Positions 33,728 to 42,021 of a DNA stretch of 64,000 nucleotides are shown in pieces; within the stretch, counting starts at the first letter, position 1, and the number at the start of each line of letters is the position of its first letter. Origin of the DNA: AWTP1-13 sp963840445. GTDB taxonomy: Bacteria > Pseudomonadota > Alphaproteobacteria > Rhizobiales > Hyphomicrobiaceae. Under the pieces are notes generated by a model, which saw only the letters and a list, made by a program, of their open reading frames with translations, did not search any database and was not told the origin of the DNA. Made by a program: the position numbers and the translations under genes. The DNA lies in contig CAWIZC010000010.1 in NCBI GenBank assembly GCA_963840445.1, positions 156,939 to 220,938 of the forward strand, in the 5' to 3' direction.

Positions 33728-35140
33728 GTGCTCCGAGTACTGGATTGCCTCACGCAGCAGCACGACTATCGCTTTGTAGTGCTCGCTTTTGGTGTGTGCG
33801 CGCTCGGTTCTTACGGCGCGATCACTCTCCTCAATCACGTACACTTTGCGCAAGGGCGTAGCCGTTGGGGTTGGCTTGCCGCAACGGCGGTGGCCAACGG
33901 CTTTTCCATTTGGGCTACGCATTTTATTGCGATGCTTGCCTTCAGTCCCGACGGGCCAACGGGATACGATCTCGCCCTCACGCTCCTGTCACTCGTCGCG
34001 GCCATTGCCGTCACAGGATTCGCGTACTTTATGGCGATCGACGGGGGCTTGCGAATGAGGGCCCTCGGCGGGGCTCTCGTGGGCGGTGGCATCGCCACCA
34101 TGCACTATACCGGCATGGCGGCGTTCAGCGTCGCCGGATTCATTGTATGGGACGAGACATTGGTTGCGGTGTCGATCGCACTCGGTTGCGGGTTGGGCGC
34201 CGCCGCGATGGTCGTCGGAGCCGGCAACACCACATTCCTTCACCGCCTCCAGGGTGCGCTTTTCCTCACGCTCGCGATCTTCGGCCTCCACTTCACCGCA
34301 ATGGGGGCAGCATCGATCGTGCGCGATCCGACGATAATAGTGGCCGGGTCCGCCATACCACCGGGTTGGATGGCGGTCGGCGTCGCGATAGCGTGTCTCG
34401 CCATACTGACGCTGACACTGGTTGGCGTTGGACTCGACCAACGGGACCGACGACGGACAGCCGCCTATGTTCGCGATATCGCCGCAGCGAGGCAGGCAGA
34501 AGAGCAGCAGAATTTGTTGATCGCCGAGCTCGACCATCGTGTCAAGAACGTGTTCGCCTGTGTGGCCGTGGTCGCGCAGCGTTCGCGCGAAGGCAGCTGC
34601 TCGATGGATCAGTTCCTCGACGTCCTTGATGGGCGTATCCGGTCAATGGCGAATGCACATGCTCTGCTGAGCCGTGGCCGCTGGAAAGGGGTCTACCTTG
34701 CGGACCTCGTGCGCCGTGAGTTGGAACCATGCATTGGCGTATGTGAGGCAACAGTGGAGGGCCCCGACGTTTCGCTTCCCGAAAAGGCCACACAGGCGCT
34801 GGCAATGGTGCTGCACGAGCTGGTCACCAACTCTGCCAAGTACGGCTCGCTATCGACGCCTCGTGGTCGTGTCTGTGTGCACTGGGGATGTCGGTCTAAT
34901 GGGGGCTCGCAATCCGTACTTACGATCCGATGGCAGGAGATCGATGGTCCGCCGGTCAGGGCTCCAACCCGGCGCGGCTATGGCACGAGTGTGATCTGCG
35001 AACTTATTCCGTACGAGCTAGGCGGTGCGGTGGACATCAACTACATGACCGACGGCGTTCAGTGCCGGATCGAGTTCCCGCTCGAAAAGGTCGCTGGTCA
35101 CGATCTGCCGACAGCGGTCGCGCTACCCGCTGCCGCCTGA
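33728..35140 (+). CDS. MHYT-domain HWE sensor histidine kinase
   Basis: 470 residues, GTG start. The N-terminal seven-helix MHYT sensor (about 15-240) has the characteristic pairs 'IWATHFIAMLAF', 'TMHYTGMAAF' and 'GLHFTAMGA', thought to bind a metal and sense gases. The C-terminal HWE kinase has 'LIAELDHRVKNVFACVAVVA' (His box) and 'MVLHELVTNSAKYGSLS' (N box). It ends in a Leu/Ala tail. The kinase half is clearly related to that of the 24731-27193 kinase. A separate MHYT-only protein is at 60584 in the chromosome. Confidence 0.9.
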   Translation: MLRVLDCLTQQHDYRFVVLAFGVCALGSYGAITLLNHVHFAQGRSRWGWLAATAVANGFSIWATHFIAMLAFSPDGPTGYDLALTLLSLVAAIAVTGFAYFMAIDGGLRMRALGGALVGGGIATMHYTGMAAFSVAGFIVWDETLVAVSIALGCGLGAAAMVVGAGNTTFLHRLQGALFLTLAIFGLHFTAMGAASIVRDPTIIVAGSAIPPGWMAVGVAIACLAILTLTLVGVGLDQRDRRRTAAYVRDIAAARQAEEQQNLLIAELDHRVKNVFACVAVVAQRSREGSCSMDQFLDVLDGRIRSMANAHALLSRGRWKGVYLADLVRRELEPCIGVCEATVEGPDVSLPEKATQALAMVLHELVTNSAKYGSLSTPRGRVCVHWGCRSNGGSQSVLTIRWQEIDGPPVRAPTRRGYGTSVICELIPYELGGAVDINYMTDGVQCRIEFPLEKVAGHDLPTAVALPAAA

Positions 35141-35149
35141 CGGGGAAGG

Positions 35150-35340
35150 CCCAAGCAGCGACTTCGCACGGATTTCAGCGGCTGCACCAAACACGCGCTG
35201 GAGGCGTCGGCGAGCCTCGGAGCGTATCGTTTGGGCAGCCCGAACTCGCGAAACGCCGCGTCGAGCACGGCCCACACGTGCTCCCCATCCGCTACCACGC
35301 CGATCAGATAGCGGGTCGCCGGCGCTGACCTGGCACCGCG
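35150..35340 (-). mobile_element. IS481-type transposase remnant
   Basis: The minus strand encodes 'RYLIGVVADGEHVWAVLDAA' and 'FREFGLPKR'. The A-F-x-E-x-G-L-P segment is typical of the integrase core of IS481-type transposases. No DDE set or terminal repeats remain. Bases 35341-35516 show nothing recognisable. Confidence 0.45.
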
Positions 35341-35516
35341 TGTTCGCCGAAGGGCAGCTGGACTTCATCAGGCGTACCTTCGCCGATCGCCCGCGCCGCC
35401 GCCTATACAAAAAACTCCATCGAAACCTGTCGTCGGGAAGTGCCGCAAAATCGACCATTGAAGCCTCAAGTTCGGCTACTTGGTCGGCCGTGGATTTCCC
35501 GAAAAGCCCAATCCCG

Positions 35517-35732
35517 ATGAAACCCAAGCGTGCCGCGCTCTACCTGCGCGTCTCCACCGATGCCCAGAACACCGATAGCCAGCGCCAGGAGCTCGAAGCC
35601 TGGGCCGAACGCGCTGGCCACACGGTGGTGAAGGTCTACGAGGACCAGGGCATCAGTGGCGCCAAGGGACGCGACCTATCTCTTGAAGAACCCCGATCGC
35701 ATGAAGGTGCTGGCAGTCATCCTCGTTGCTGA
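35517..35732 (+). pseudogene. truncated serine recombinase (resolvase/invertase N-terminus)
   Basis: Starts MKPKRAALYLRVSTDAQNTD with the catalytic Ser (R-V-S-T-D), continues 'SQRQELEAWAERAGHTVVKV' and 'YEDQGISGAKGRD', then loses family similarity. Only the first third of a resolvase remains. A downstream stretch in another frame ('YLLKNPDRMKVLAVILVAEA') belongs to something else, so this is a junction of remnants. Confidence 0.7.
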
Positions 35733-35816
35733 AGCTCTCAAAGAAGCCTTTCCCTGTCCGCGCCCTTGAACCGTTTCTCTCGCTAGCGGCGAGTTCTGCT
35801 TCTCTCGTTCCGACGA

Positions 35817-36542
35817 TCATTCTCCCGACACTATCTGTTCCAACTCACCGGGTATTCTAAGCCGTGCAGATCCGTAGGCCGGTGCCTGCCGGAGCATCCC
35901 CTGATTTGCTCGGCGTCGGGCACCCGCTGGACGCGGTGATCGCCGTTCGCGGGCATAGACAGTCATTCCTTTTTCGTACTCGGTGCAGCGCCCATCAAGC
36001 TCAGCGTCCAGCGCCTCAAGCCGCCGATAGGTTTTTCCGTGCATGCGCGGCGGCCTGGGTGGGAACCCGTCATCGAGCCCGAACGCCCACTCATCACCTG
36101 ACCGATCTTCGATTTGCTGCCGGATGCGCCAGCGGCGCCGAAGGGCGCGATAGGGCGCGGTTTCGTATTGCGACTCGTAGTAGGCGCCAACGCAAAGGCG
36201 GCAGCGGAAGTAAGTGCCTCCGTACAGCAGCCGGCAGCGCCGGGCGCAGGAGGGACACAAGAACCACTGGCGTACGCCACCGAAGTGCAGCTCCGTCGCG
36301 ACGAGCCGGATCAGCTCGTTGACATCCCGCACCGCGCCGCTGCGAAGTGTAGTACGGTACAGCAGACGCAAGCCCCTGCTTTCAAGGCGATAGGCGATCG
36401 AGGCCTGAAACTCGCCGCGGTGTCGCCAGGTGAGGGTGCCGCTGACGCCGACACGTCGGCCACCATGTCGCCGAAATTTGGCCAGGTCCACCACACGGAA
36501 ATCATCGGTCCTGGGGGTTGTCGATGTGACTGGCCGGGCCAT
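35817..36542 (-). CDS. zinc-ribbon hypothetical protein
   Basis: 241 residues. A central zinc ribbon has 'FLCPSCARRCRLLYGGTYFR' and 'CRLC' (Cys-x2-Cys twice, about residues 94-117). A conserved C-terminal domain 'DEWAFGLDDGFPPRPPRMHG' follows. The start follows GAAAGGTGACAATCG. A second truncated copy of the C-terminal domain is at 20790-20987. Proteins of this layout occur in alphaproteobacterial islands; function unknown, probably nucleic-acid-associated. Confidence 0.7.
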   Translation of the reverse strand: MARPVTSTTPRTDDFRVVDLAKFRRHGGRRVGVSGTLTWRHRGEFQASIAYRLESRGLRLLYRTTLRSGAVRDVNELIRLVATELHFGGVRQWFLCPSCARRCRLLYGGTYFRCRLCVGAYYESQYETAPYRALRRRWRIRQQIEDRSGDEWAFGLDDGFPPRPPRMHGKTYRRLEALDAELDGRCTEYEKGMTVYARERRSPRPAGARRRANQGMLRQAPAYGSARLRIPGELEQIVSGE

Positions 36543-36630
36543 CGATTGTCACCTTTCCGGGGTTCTCGAAATCATTTGCAAACGTGGCGATAGCCGGCCC
36601 TGGTCAATGTGCACGACCGCCGCCGGCGGT

Positions 36631-36702
36631 AGTGGGTCAGTTTGAGCGGTTACCTCTTGACCAGCGGTTGAACGCATCCGCGAACGCTGTCATCGTCCAT
36701 GC
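36631..36702 (+). repeat. duplicated leader region, copy 1
   Basis: AGTGGGTCAGTTTGA, then TCTTGACC, GCGAACGCTGTCATC and TCCATGC just before the ATG at 36703. The same ordered blocks precede 40524 (40451-40523). The TTGACC block could be a -35 element. Confidence 0.6.
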
Positions 36703-36999
36703 ATGACCGATAGAGCATCACCTGCCGGCTGGGTCGTGCAAGTGACTTTAGCCGCACCTCCTCCCCCGCCGTCCAAGGAGGGCGCACGGTGGGTTGGTGA
36801 CAAGATGCCGGGTGCACCTTCTTTCGAATACTTCAACGTGGCCATTGTGAATCCCGACCAAGCCATCGAGGCCACTACGAAGTATCTTGCTAAGATCAAG
36901 GCCGATGCGGGGGTTGGAGGCGCAAGCACCGTCAGGAAGCTGTCGTCAGCAGAGGTTGACGCGCTACGCCTCAAGGCCGGGGAGGTCAAGCCAGCATGA
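36703..36999 (+). CDS. 98-residue protein, paralogue of 40524 gene
   Basis: Begins MTDRASPAGWVVQVTLAAPP; then 'FEYFNVAIVNPDQAIEATTK' and 'LSSAEVDALRLKAGEVKPA'. The start and upstream 70 bp match the gene at 40524. The 'strand - D-x-x-x-A-I-x-A helix - ... L-x-x-G-E-x-K' layout resembles small alphaproteobacterial proteins of unknown role. It overlaps the next mini-frame by ATGA. Confidence 0.6.
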   Translation: MTDRASPAGWVVQVTLAAPPPPPSKEGARWVGDKMPGAPSFEYFNVAIVNPDQAIEATTKYLAKIKADAGVGGASTVRKLSSAEVDALRLKAGEVKPA

Positions 37000-37076
37000 G
37001 CACACACAGAAAAGCGCCAACGCTTCAGCAAGAAGGTCGAGAACCACGCGCACGCCCGCTAGGGGTGCAGAAATGA
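36996..37076 (+). CDS. possible 26-residue peptide coupled to the preceding gene
   Basis: The ATG overlaps the stop of the previous gene (ATGA) and encodes MSTHRKAPTLQQEGREPRAR plus six residues. At the 40524 paralogue an overlapping frame starts similarly (TTG ACT AAT CGC AAG: L-T-N-R-K-K-Q-P-P-A). The parallel suggests a real second gene, but it is very short. Confidence 0.3.
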   Translation: MSTHRKAPTLQQEGREPRARPLGVQK

Positions 37077-37105
37077 AAAACCCGGCGGCGCTAGGCGTCC
37101 CGGGT
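37076..37105 (-). terminator. intrinsic terminator, minus strand
   Basis: On the minus strand ACCCGG ... CCGGGT is followed by TTTTT (A run at 37076-37080). It could serve the zinc-ribbon membrane gene ending at 37391. No supported gene lies in 37106-37390. Confidence 0.5.
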
Positions 37106-37390
37106 CGCAATCTTCGATGCTGCCAAAACTAATTATCAGTTTATGGGATCGCCGTCAATAACCGAATATTGGAATACCGGGAAAACCTTCAAAAAATGCC
37201 ATCGCAATATCGTGCTTAGAAAAGGACAGGAACGTCCGTCAAACTCGGCAAATACGTGTTTGACACTGCGCCGAGAACCCCGTGATCGGCTTTTCCCGGC
37301 AGACCCTTCCGCGGACTGGTGGCTTTGTCCTCGGTGCCAACCCCTTCCTGGCTGTCGCGACTGGCGCGGAACAGTACGCACACCTTAACC

Positions 37391-37696
37391 TCAGATATGG
37401 AGAAGTTCGCGCCAAGCGTCTGCGCCATTTGCCCAAAGAGCGATGAACCCAACTAGGATCGCAACTCCCGCGAACAACATCGCCCACCGCAAAATATGCG
37501 ATGCTCTCACTCGGCTATGGTTGCGGTCTGGAACATGTAGCCCGCTTCTCTGACCCGCGGGTGAGCAGGTAGCGCAGGCGACGCGATCATTGCTCCTTGT
37601 GACGAAGGTTGTGCCATCGCAAGTCGGACAATGCTCGCTGCTGATCGTCCTCGAAGTCGTGGTCGAGGAGACTGCGAAGGTATCACGCCTACTCAT
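37391..37696 (-). CDS. small zinc-ribbon membrane protein
   Basis: 101 residues. The N-terminal half has a Cys-x2-Cys zinc ribbon ('EHCPTCDGTTF ... VACATCSPAG'), and the C-terminal half has one membrane helix ('WAMLFAGVAILVGFIALWAN'). The start follows GGGAGCTGGCT. Function unknown; one of several zinc-ribbon small proteins in the element. Confidence 0.55.
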   Translation of the reverse strand: MSRRDTFAVSSTTTSRTISSEHCPTCDGTTFVTRSNDRVACATCSPAGQRSGLHVPDRNHSRVRASHILRWAMLFAGVAILVGFIALWANGADAWRELLHI

Positions 37697-38074
37697 AGCC
37701 AGCTCCCGCATGACGGTAGTAGATGCAAAATCGCCGCCGAGGTACCGGCGGCTCGTTTAGTTGGTCGTGCACAACCGATTTTACCTAGGTTCGCATGTCG
37801 CCAATTCCCTCATCGTCAGCGGTCTGGAGTAAACCATAGTAAGCCACACAGAGTTTGCACTATATCCGATAATTGAAGTGGCTGCATTGCCGCACAGCGA
37901 ATCGAATTGTTCGGCGTGTCTTTACGCGACACGCAAGTTAGTTAAGTATTTCCCGGCACTATTTGCAGGCGTTGTTGTCAATCTCGTGCCTCGTTTTGAT
38001 CGCTCGCCCGTCGACGATTTGCCGCTAAGTGCGGCGCCGCGTGCTGCGTACGACCAAACAGGATCGATCTCCAA
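37697..38074. other. intergenic region, no supported gene
   Basis: About 380 bp between the zinc-ribbon gene and the outer-membrane protein, AT-richer around 37840-37960. It should contain the promoters of the two divergent genes. No repeat or RNA gene recognised. Confidence 0.45.
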
Positions 38075-38881
38075 ATGCTAAAAACTCTGCTTGCGGGCGG
38101 GGCGGCCGCCCTTGTGTTCATGACGAGCCATGCTGTCGCAGATGGAATGCCCAGGGGGGGCGCGCCTGCGGCGAGCGTGGTGTGGATGCCCAACTGGACT
38201 GGCCCTTACATCGGCGTGGGCGTCGGGGGTGCCTTCGCGACGCACGATCGGTCGGCCAAGGACGTCGATGAACTAAACGGAACGGTGGTGGATGCCACAA
38301 GACTATGGGACGACCACCATGGCCAATCCCACGCCTTCGGCACGGTCACCCTAGGTTATGATTATCGGTTCAGCGGGCTCTGGGTCGCCGGCGCCTTTGT
38401 CGACTACGATTTTGGCAATAGGAACGACCATACCAGGTTTGCTGATACCGTTAACTTCTCCGACGTCCGCCTTTCGCAAAAGGACGGACAAGCCTGGTCG
38501 ATCGGCGGCAGGCTCGGCGTCCTATCGAGCCCGAGCACACTCTTATTCATTTCAGGAGGCTGGACTCAAGTTTCGACCGACGCCGACCTTTCTTTCGTGT
38601 TCAATGGTACTGAACGCAGTCTCTCGGTAAACAAAGACCGCGACGGTTGGTTCGTGGGCGCGGGCGTCGAAACTCAACTGGGATGGCTGGGCAGTGGCTT
38701 CTCGTTGCGCGGTGAGTATCGTTTCACGCGGCTCAACGACGACAACCGGAGACTCACGCTCGACGAGACTGTGGACTCTAACAGACGCCTCGAATTCGAT
38801 CGCGACATCGATGTTCATTCGGTGCGCGCGGTGCTGGTCTACAAATTCGGGCGCCCCGAGGCACCCGCCCCAATCAAATAG
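38075..38881 (+). CDS. outer-membrane beta-barrel protein (Omp25-like)
   Basis: 268 residues. A signal peptide ('MLKTLLAGGAAALVFMTSHA') is followed by alternating amphipathic strands such as 'YIGVGVGGAFATHD', 'TVTLGYDYRF', 'WSIGGRLGVLSS' and 'SLRGEYRFTRL', ending in 'VRAVLVYKFGRP', a barrel-type last strand. Members of this outer-membrane porin/Omp25 family are common in alphaproteobacteria. A terminator follows 25 bp after the stop. Confidence 0.8.
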   Translation: MLKTLLAGGAAALVFMTSHAVADGMPRGGAPAASVVWMPNWTGPYIGVGVGGAFATHDRSAKDVDELNGTVVDATRLWDDHHGQSHAFGTVTLGYDYRFSGLWVAGAFVDYDFGNRNDHTRFADTVNFSDVRLSQKDGQAWSIGGRLGVLSSPSTLLFISGGWTQVSTDADLSFVFNGTERSLSVNKDRDGWFVGAGVETQLGWLGSGFSLRGEYRFTRLNDDNRRLTLDETVDSNRRLEFDRDIDVHSVRAVLVYKFGRPEAPAPIK

Positions 38882-38906
38882 TAGGAATTACGCTTGGCTC
38901 GGTTCA

Positions 38907-38933
38907 GGGTCGCTTGCAAGAGCGACCCTTTTT
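38907..38933 (+). terminator. intrinsic terminator
   Basis: GGGTCGCT-TGCAAG-AGCGACCC followed by TTTTT. Downstream of the outer-membrane protein gene. Confidence 0.9.
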
Positions 38934-39521
38934 CGGACCAGGCCGCCATATCCGCGGCAAAGGCGTGTTGATCGTCGGCGCAGGCTCGGTGATTATGTGT
39001 CTCGCTTAATCGTTCGCGCCCAGGTGCGAGCCTGGCCAGCAACGCAACGCTCCCAATCCTCCGCAGGCTGGAGGTCTCCTTCGATCACGCGAGGTGAGTT
39101 GGGCTGTAATCGGAGCAGCGTTGGGCATCTCTCGTCAATCCGCATGGGAGCGGTTTAGCTGAGATCAAGGCTCAGGCGACCAGCCGTGCCTCATCGCCCT
39201 AGATGACGCGCGGGGTTGCCATCGTGAACTCATAAACGAAGCTTGTCGACGTGGGATGAGGGAGCAAGAGATCATCGAGGCCGAAGCGCTTCGCCGAATG
39301 GCCAAGTGGCGCCACGAGTTACGAGTTGCCCTTTGAGCCACCGCTTCGCGCAGCAATCTCGCGTACCTTGAGCGGCGCCGTTTCGTCGCGAAATTAGGCG
39401 ACCGCAAGAGTGCCTGCTGGTCGCTTAACCCTCAGATCGAAATCGTACAGACCTGGCCCTCGCAAGGCTCGGCGCTCATGCACTATCATCTCCATGCCAT
39501 GCGGCCACTTGGGGAGTGTCC
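38934..39521. other. intergenic region, no supported gene
   Basis: About 590 bp. Only short open frames; a 26-codon frame starting MREQEIIEAEALRRMAKWRH near 39255 looks protein-like but has no other support. Confidence 0.4.
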
Positions 39522-39794
39522 ATGCAGCGGCAGCGCACGCCACTTGACGCCTGCAATTCGTTCGATCCCGCGACATTGAAAATTCTGACGCGCGCCTTTG
39601 ATGAAGCATGGCCATCGGTTGCAAGCCGATGCCGAGGTTATCTCAACATGCAAGCCAAACGCGAGAGATTGGCTTGCGTCGTCCTGGAACTTGCCAAGGA
39701 TGGCGAGCGCGATGTCCAGACATTGAAGACCGCCGCTCTGGAAATGTTCAATCGACGCGAGCAGTCAGAGCTTTTTCCGCCAAAGAGAGGCTAA
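39522..39794 (+). CDS. conserved small helical protein
   Basis: 90 residues. 'FDPATLKILTRAFDEAWPSV' and 'ERLACVVLELAKDGERDVQT' followed by LKTAALEMF match a widespread small alphaproteobacterial protein pattern (A-F-D-E-A-W ... I-L-x-L-A-x-x-G-x-x-D-x-x-x-L-K). ATG 39522 follows GGGGAGTGTCC. Function unknown. Confidence 0.6.
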   Translation: MQRQRTPLDACNSFDPATLKILTRAFDEAWPSVASRCRGYLNMQAKRERLACVVLELAKDGERDVQTLKTAALEMFNRREQSELFPPKRG

Positions 39795-39798
39795 GCGA

Positions 39799-40101
39799 CT
39801 ACTTTTGTTGGGAGTGTCGGCGCTGCCGAAACAGACGCTGCCGACAGGCATTGCTGCACGTGACCTGGTGGGAACGCTTCGGCGTGAACATCTCATCGCA
39901 GACGGGGCAAGGCCTGGGCTCGTGCTGGACACGATGCCGCTCGCGGTCCTGGCGTAAGACGGCGGTGCCGTAGCAATCGGTGCAGCACGAGCGAACGCTG
40001 CGCGTAAGTCGTCGCCGGGTGCGGAGGCGCATAGGGCGCCCGCAGCCTTCGCATCGGCAACGGCGCGTCACTTCCTCGATCGGAACCTGTCCTGGAACCA
40101 T
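39799..40101 (-). CDS. double zinc-ribbon protein
   Basis: 100 residues with two Cys clusters. One is 'CRCEGCGRPMRLRTRRRLTR ... CCTDCYG' (residues 15-45), the other 'CPVCDEMFTPKRSHQVTCSN' plus AC (residues 65-86). The C-terminal form resembles small zinc ribbons fused to nucleases and mobile-element proteins. It overlaps the start of the gene's upstream neighbour by 34 bp and converges on the 39522 gene with a 4-bp gap. Confidence 0.65.
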   Translation of the reverse strand: MVPGQVPIEEVTRRCRCEGCGRPMRLRTRRRLTRSVRSCCTDCYGTAVLRQDRERHRVQHEPRPCPVCDEMFTPKRSHQVTCSNACRQRLFRQRRHSQQK

Positions 40102-40343
40102 CGCCCTTGGGTGCGCTCCGCCGGCAGAAAGCTACACAGAAGGCAGATGCCCACACTCAGCCACTTATCGTGCGCCTTGGTCGATCCGGCAGTGACGTGC
40201 TGAAACGCGGGAATGTGGACCCTTCGAACAACCATGGTCACGGAAGCCTTGGGTCCAAGTGATGCAGAGCAGTCAGCGCAGAACCCGCCGCTTCTCTCTG
40301 CTCGTTCGAGCCGCTCCCTGGTCTCTGTAGACTGCTCGGTCAT
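40068..40343 (-). CDS. small zinc-binding protein
   Basis: 91 residues. 'GGFCADCSASLGPKASVTMV' has Cys-x2-Cys, a second pair is in 'GICLLCSF', and His residues lie between, giving a plausible zinc site. The start follows GGAAGG. It overlaps the double zinc-ribbon gene by 34 bp, so the two are probably co-expressed. Confidence 0.55.
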   Translation of the reverse strand: MTEQSTETRERLERAERSGGFCADCSASLGPKASVTMVVRRVHIPAFQHVTAGSTKAHDKWLSVGICLLCSFLPAERTQGRWFQDRFRSRK

Positions 40344-40450
40344 AACGGATACCTTCCGGCATGTGCGCATCGCGAAGGATTCCGTTTCGGGCATTCAGAA
40401 CCATCGTGGTCGCGCCGCCGTGCGGCATGGGGTGTAGGCCGTGACATGGT

Positions 40451-40523
40451 AGTGGGTCAGTTTGAAAATAAGGCGTCTTGACCCGGAGTTGATGCGCGGC
40501 GCGAACGCTGTCATCTTCCATGC
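40451..40523 (+). repeat. duplicated leader region, copy 2
   Basis: AGTGGGTCAGTTTGA, TCTTGACC, GCGAACGCTGTCATC and TCCATGC in the same order and spacing as at 36631-36702, ending at the ATG of a paralogous gene. Confidence 0.6.
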
Positions 40524-40751
40524 ATGACCGATAAAGCATCAGGCTGGGTCGTCACCGTCACGACGGCAGGCATCGGTGGCCCAATCGTCAGGGTCTGGTA
40601 CGTCGCCTGCGCCGATAAGGCAGCAGCAATAAGGGCGGTCAAGAATGCCGCCAACGCCACGGGTGCGACCTTCGAAATCGCCCGCGAGATGTCAAAGACC
40701 CTCATGACCTCCTTTGAACTCAGCAACGGGGAGGCAAAGTGCTTTGACTAA
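40524..40751 (+). CDS. 75-residue protein, paralogue of 36703 gene
   Basis: Begins MTDKASGWVVTVTTAGIGGP; then 'VWYVACADKAAAIRAVKNAA' and 'MSKTLMTSFELSNGEAKCFD'. It shares its leader, first ten residues and strand-helix-helix layout with the gene at 36703. An overlapping downstream frame at 40744 begins L-T-N-R-K-K, echoing the mini-gene at 36996. No supported gene in 40752-40992. Confidence 0.55.
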   Translation: MTDKASGWVVTVTTAGIGGPIVRVWYVACADKAAAIRAVKNAANATGATFEIAREMSKTLMTSFELSNGEAKCFD

Positions 40752-40992
40752 TCGCAAGAAGCAGCCCCCCGCGATGCCAACCAGATCGGCAAGTCCACTG
40801 ACCAACAAGCGCCGAGGCCACCATTCGGATGCTTCCTGGATGGTCGAGCGCGCATACCTACGCCCATGCGCTTATCGGGGCATCGAGTGCCATCGGCTGG
40901 CGAGCGTTGGCGCCGTGAGATTGGCTAAGGTGACGCGGGTGAACAGCCCTGTTGCGCCTTGGGCTTCTGTTTGGCGTCGGCGGTGGTGAAAC

Positions 40993-41223
40993 TCAGCCGT
41001 GCGGTGACGGCGCTCCTGAATCGAAGAATGCCTGGGTTTTCCATATGCAGCCCAGGCGATCGGCGCTCGAAAACTCATGGACGGGCAGGCCCGACGCATC
41101 GAGCAGCGCGTAGCTGGTTTTGCGCCCGCGACCGGGGCGGACCTCTAGCTCGAAGCCAAAGCGTTTCGCCTGACGCTGCAGATTGGCGTCCAAGTCCACT
41201 AGCGTGGCCTCGTATTGCATCAT
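40993..41223 (-). CDS. 76-residue hypothetical protein
   Basis: Begins MMQYEATLVDLDANLQRQAK and includes 'RFGFELEVRPGRGRKTSYAL' and 'SADRLGCIWKTQAF'. Compact alpha/beta sequence with a helix, two strands and a basic turn; plausible small DNA-associated protein. No family named. Confidence 0.5.
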   Translation of the reverse strand: MMQYEATLVDLDANLQRQAKRFGFELEVRPGRGRKTSYALLDASGLPVHEFSSADRLGCIWKTQAFFDSGAPSPHG

Positions 41224-41437
41224 CTTTCGGGTGCCTGATTCGCGTTGCGAAGAATTGGTCGGAGCGGCCTCGCCTAGCGCTGGACTGTGATGCTGGCACT
41301 CGGCCGGGCGGCGAATGCCGTGATCTCTGCCGCGGCCTTGGCGGAGGATACCAACTCGCGCTCCGTACACCCTGCATGCCGTGATTCTGGTTTCCGAAAA
41401 GTGTACAGCCCGGCCAACTGAGCCCCCTCTAACCTGT

Positions 41438-41611
41438 TCAGCACCAGCCGCGGGACGCTGATCGCGCTGCTGGCGAATTAACCGCCCTCAACGCAAATCG
41501 CCACAGTGCAACGAACCACCCCCGCAAGGGCAGCACATGCCGGCCGTAGAACACCATACTGGGCACGGCGACCATCATCAGGCCGAAGACGACGAGGAGG
41601 AACCAGATCAC
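41438..41611 (-). CDS. 57-residue single-pass membrane protein
   Basis: GTG start after TGAGGTAATGCC. It encodes (M)IWFLLVVFGLMMVAVPSMV, a hydrophobic helix, followed by a basic amphipathic tail 'YGRHVLPLRGWFVALWRFAL'. Function unknown. Confidence 0.5.
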   Translation of the reverse strand: MIWFLLVVFGLMMVAVPSMVFYGRHVLPLRGWFVALWRFALRAVNSPAARSASRGWC

Positions 41612-41675
41612 GGCATTACCTCAGCACTAGCCTTGTCGGCGCAGGCCACGCGCCGCTCGATGGACACTTGAGTCA

Positions 41676-41942
41676 CTAGGCGGCGCTGCCCATCTTCCAA
41701 ATCTTTCTGGCTTCCTTCAGCTCTGGCGCCGGCACGTAGTCCATGCACAACTCCTCGCGCCCCATCCGCACGTCGTGGCGGTCGCAACGGATCAGCGACG
41801 AGCCCTTTATGCGCATCGCGTAGTTGCAGCTGACGCATGCCGTCCTCCGCCGCCCATTCGGGCTCCATGAGCAGGGCAAAGGCTGCACGACACTCTCCGG
41901 GCTTCGGCATGGCCCCTCATGCTGCTGATGGTGGTGTTGCAA
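41676..41942 (-). CDS. small Cys-rich protein
   Basis: The conserved part is 'ACVSCNYAMRIKGSSLIRCD' followed by 'RHDVRMGREELCMDYVPAPE': Cys-x2-Cys, Cys-x2-His and a further Cys, a likely zinc knuckle. The N-terminal 30 residues look non-native, so the true start may be later. It is one of several zinc-binding small proteins here. Confidence 0.45.
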   Translation of the reverse strand: MQHHHQQHEGPCRSPESVVQPLPCSWSPNGRRRTACVSCNYAMRIKGSSLIRCDRHDVRMGREELCMDYVPAPELKEARKIWKMGSAA

Positions 41943-42021
41943 TCGCGGTGCTGCAGCATCGCCCTTCCGTGAATTTACGATCGCCTATTCAGCAGCGGAG
42001 CCGCGCTATATTATGATGTAA

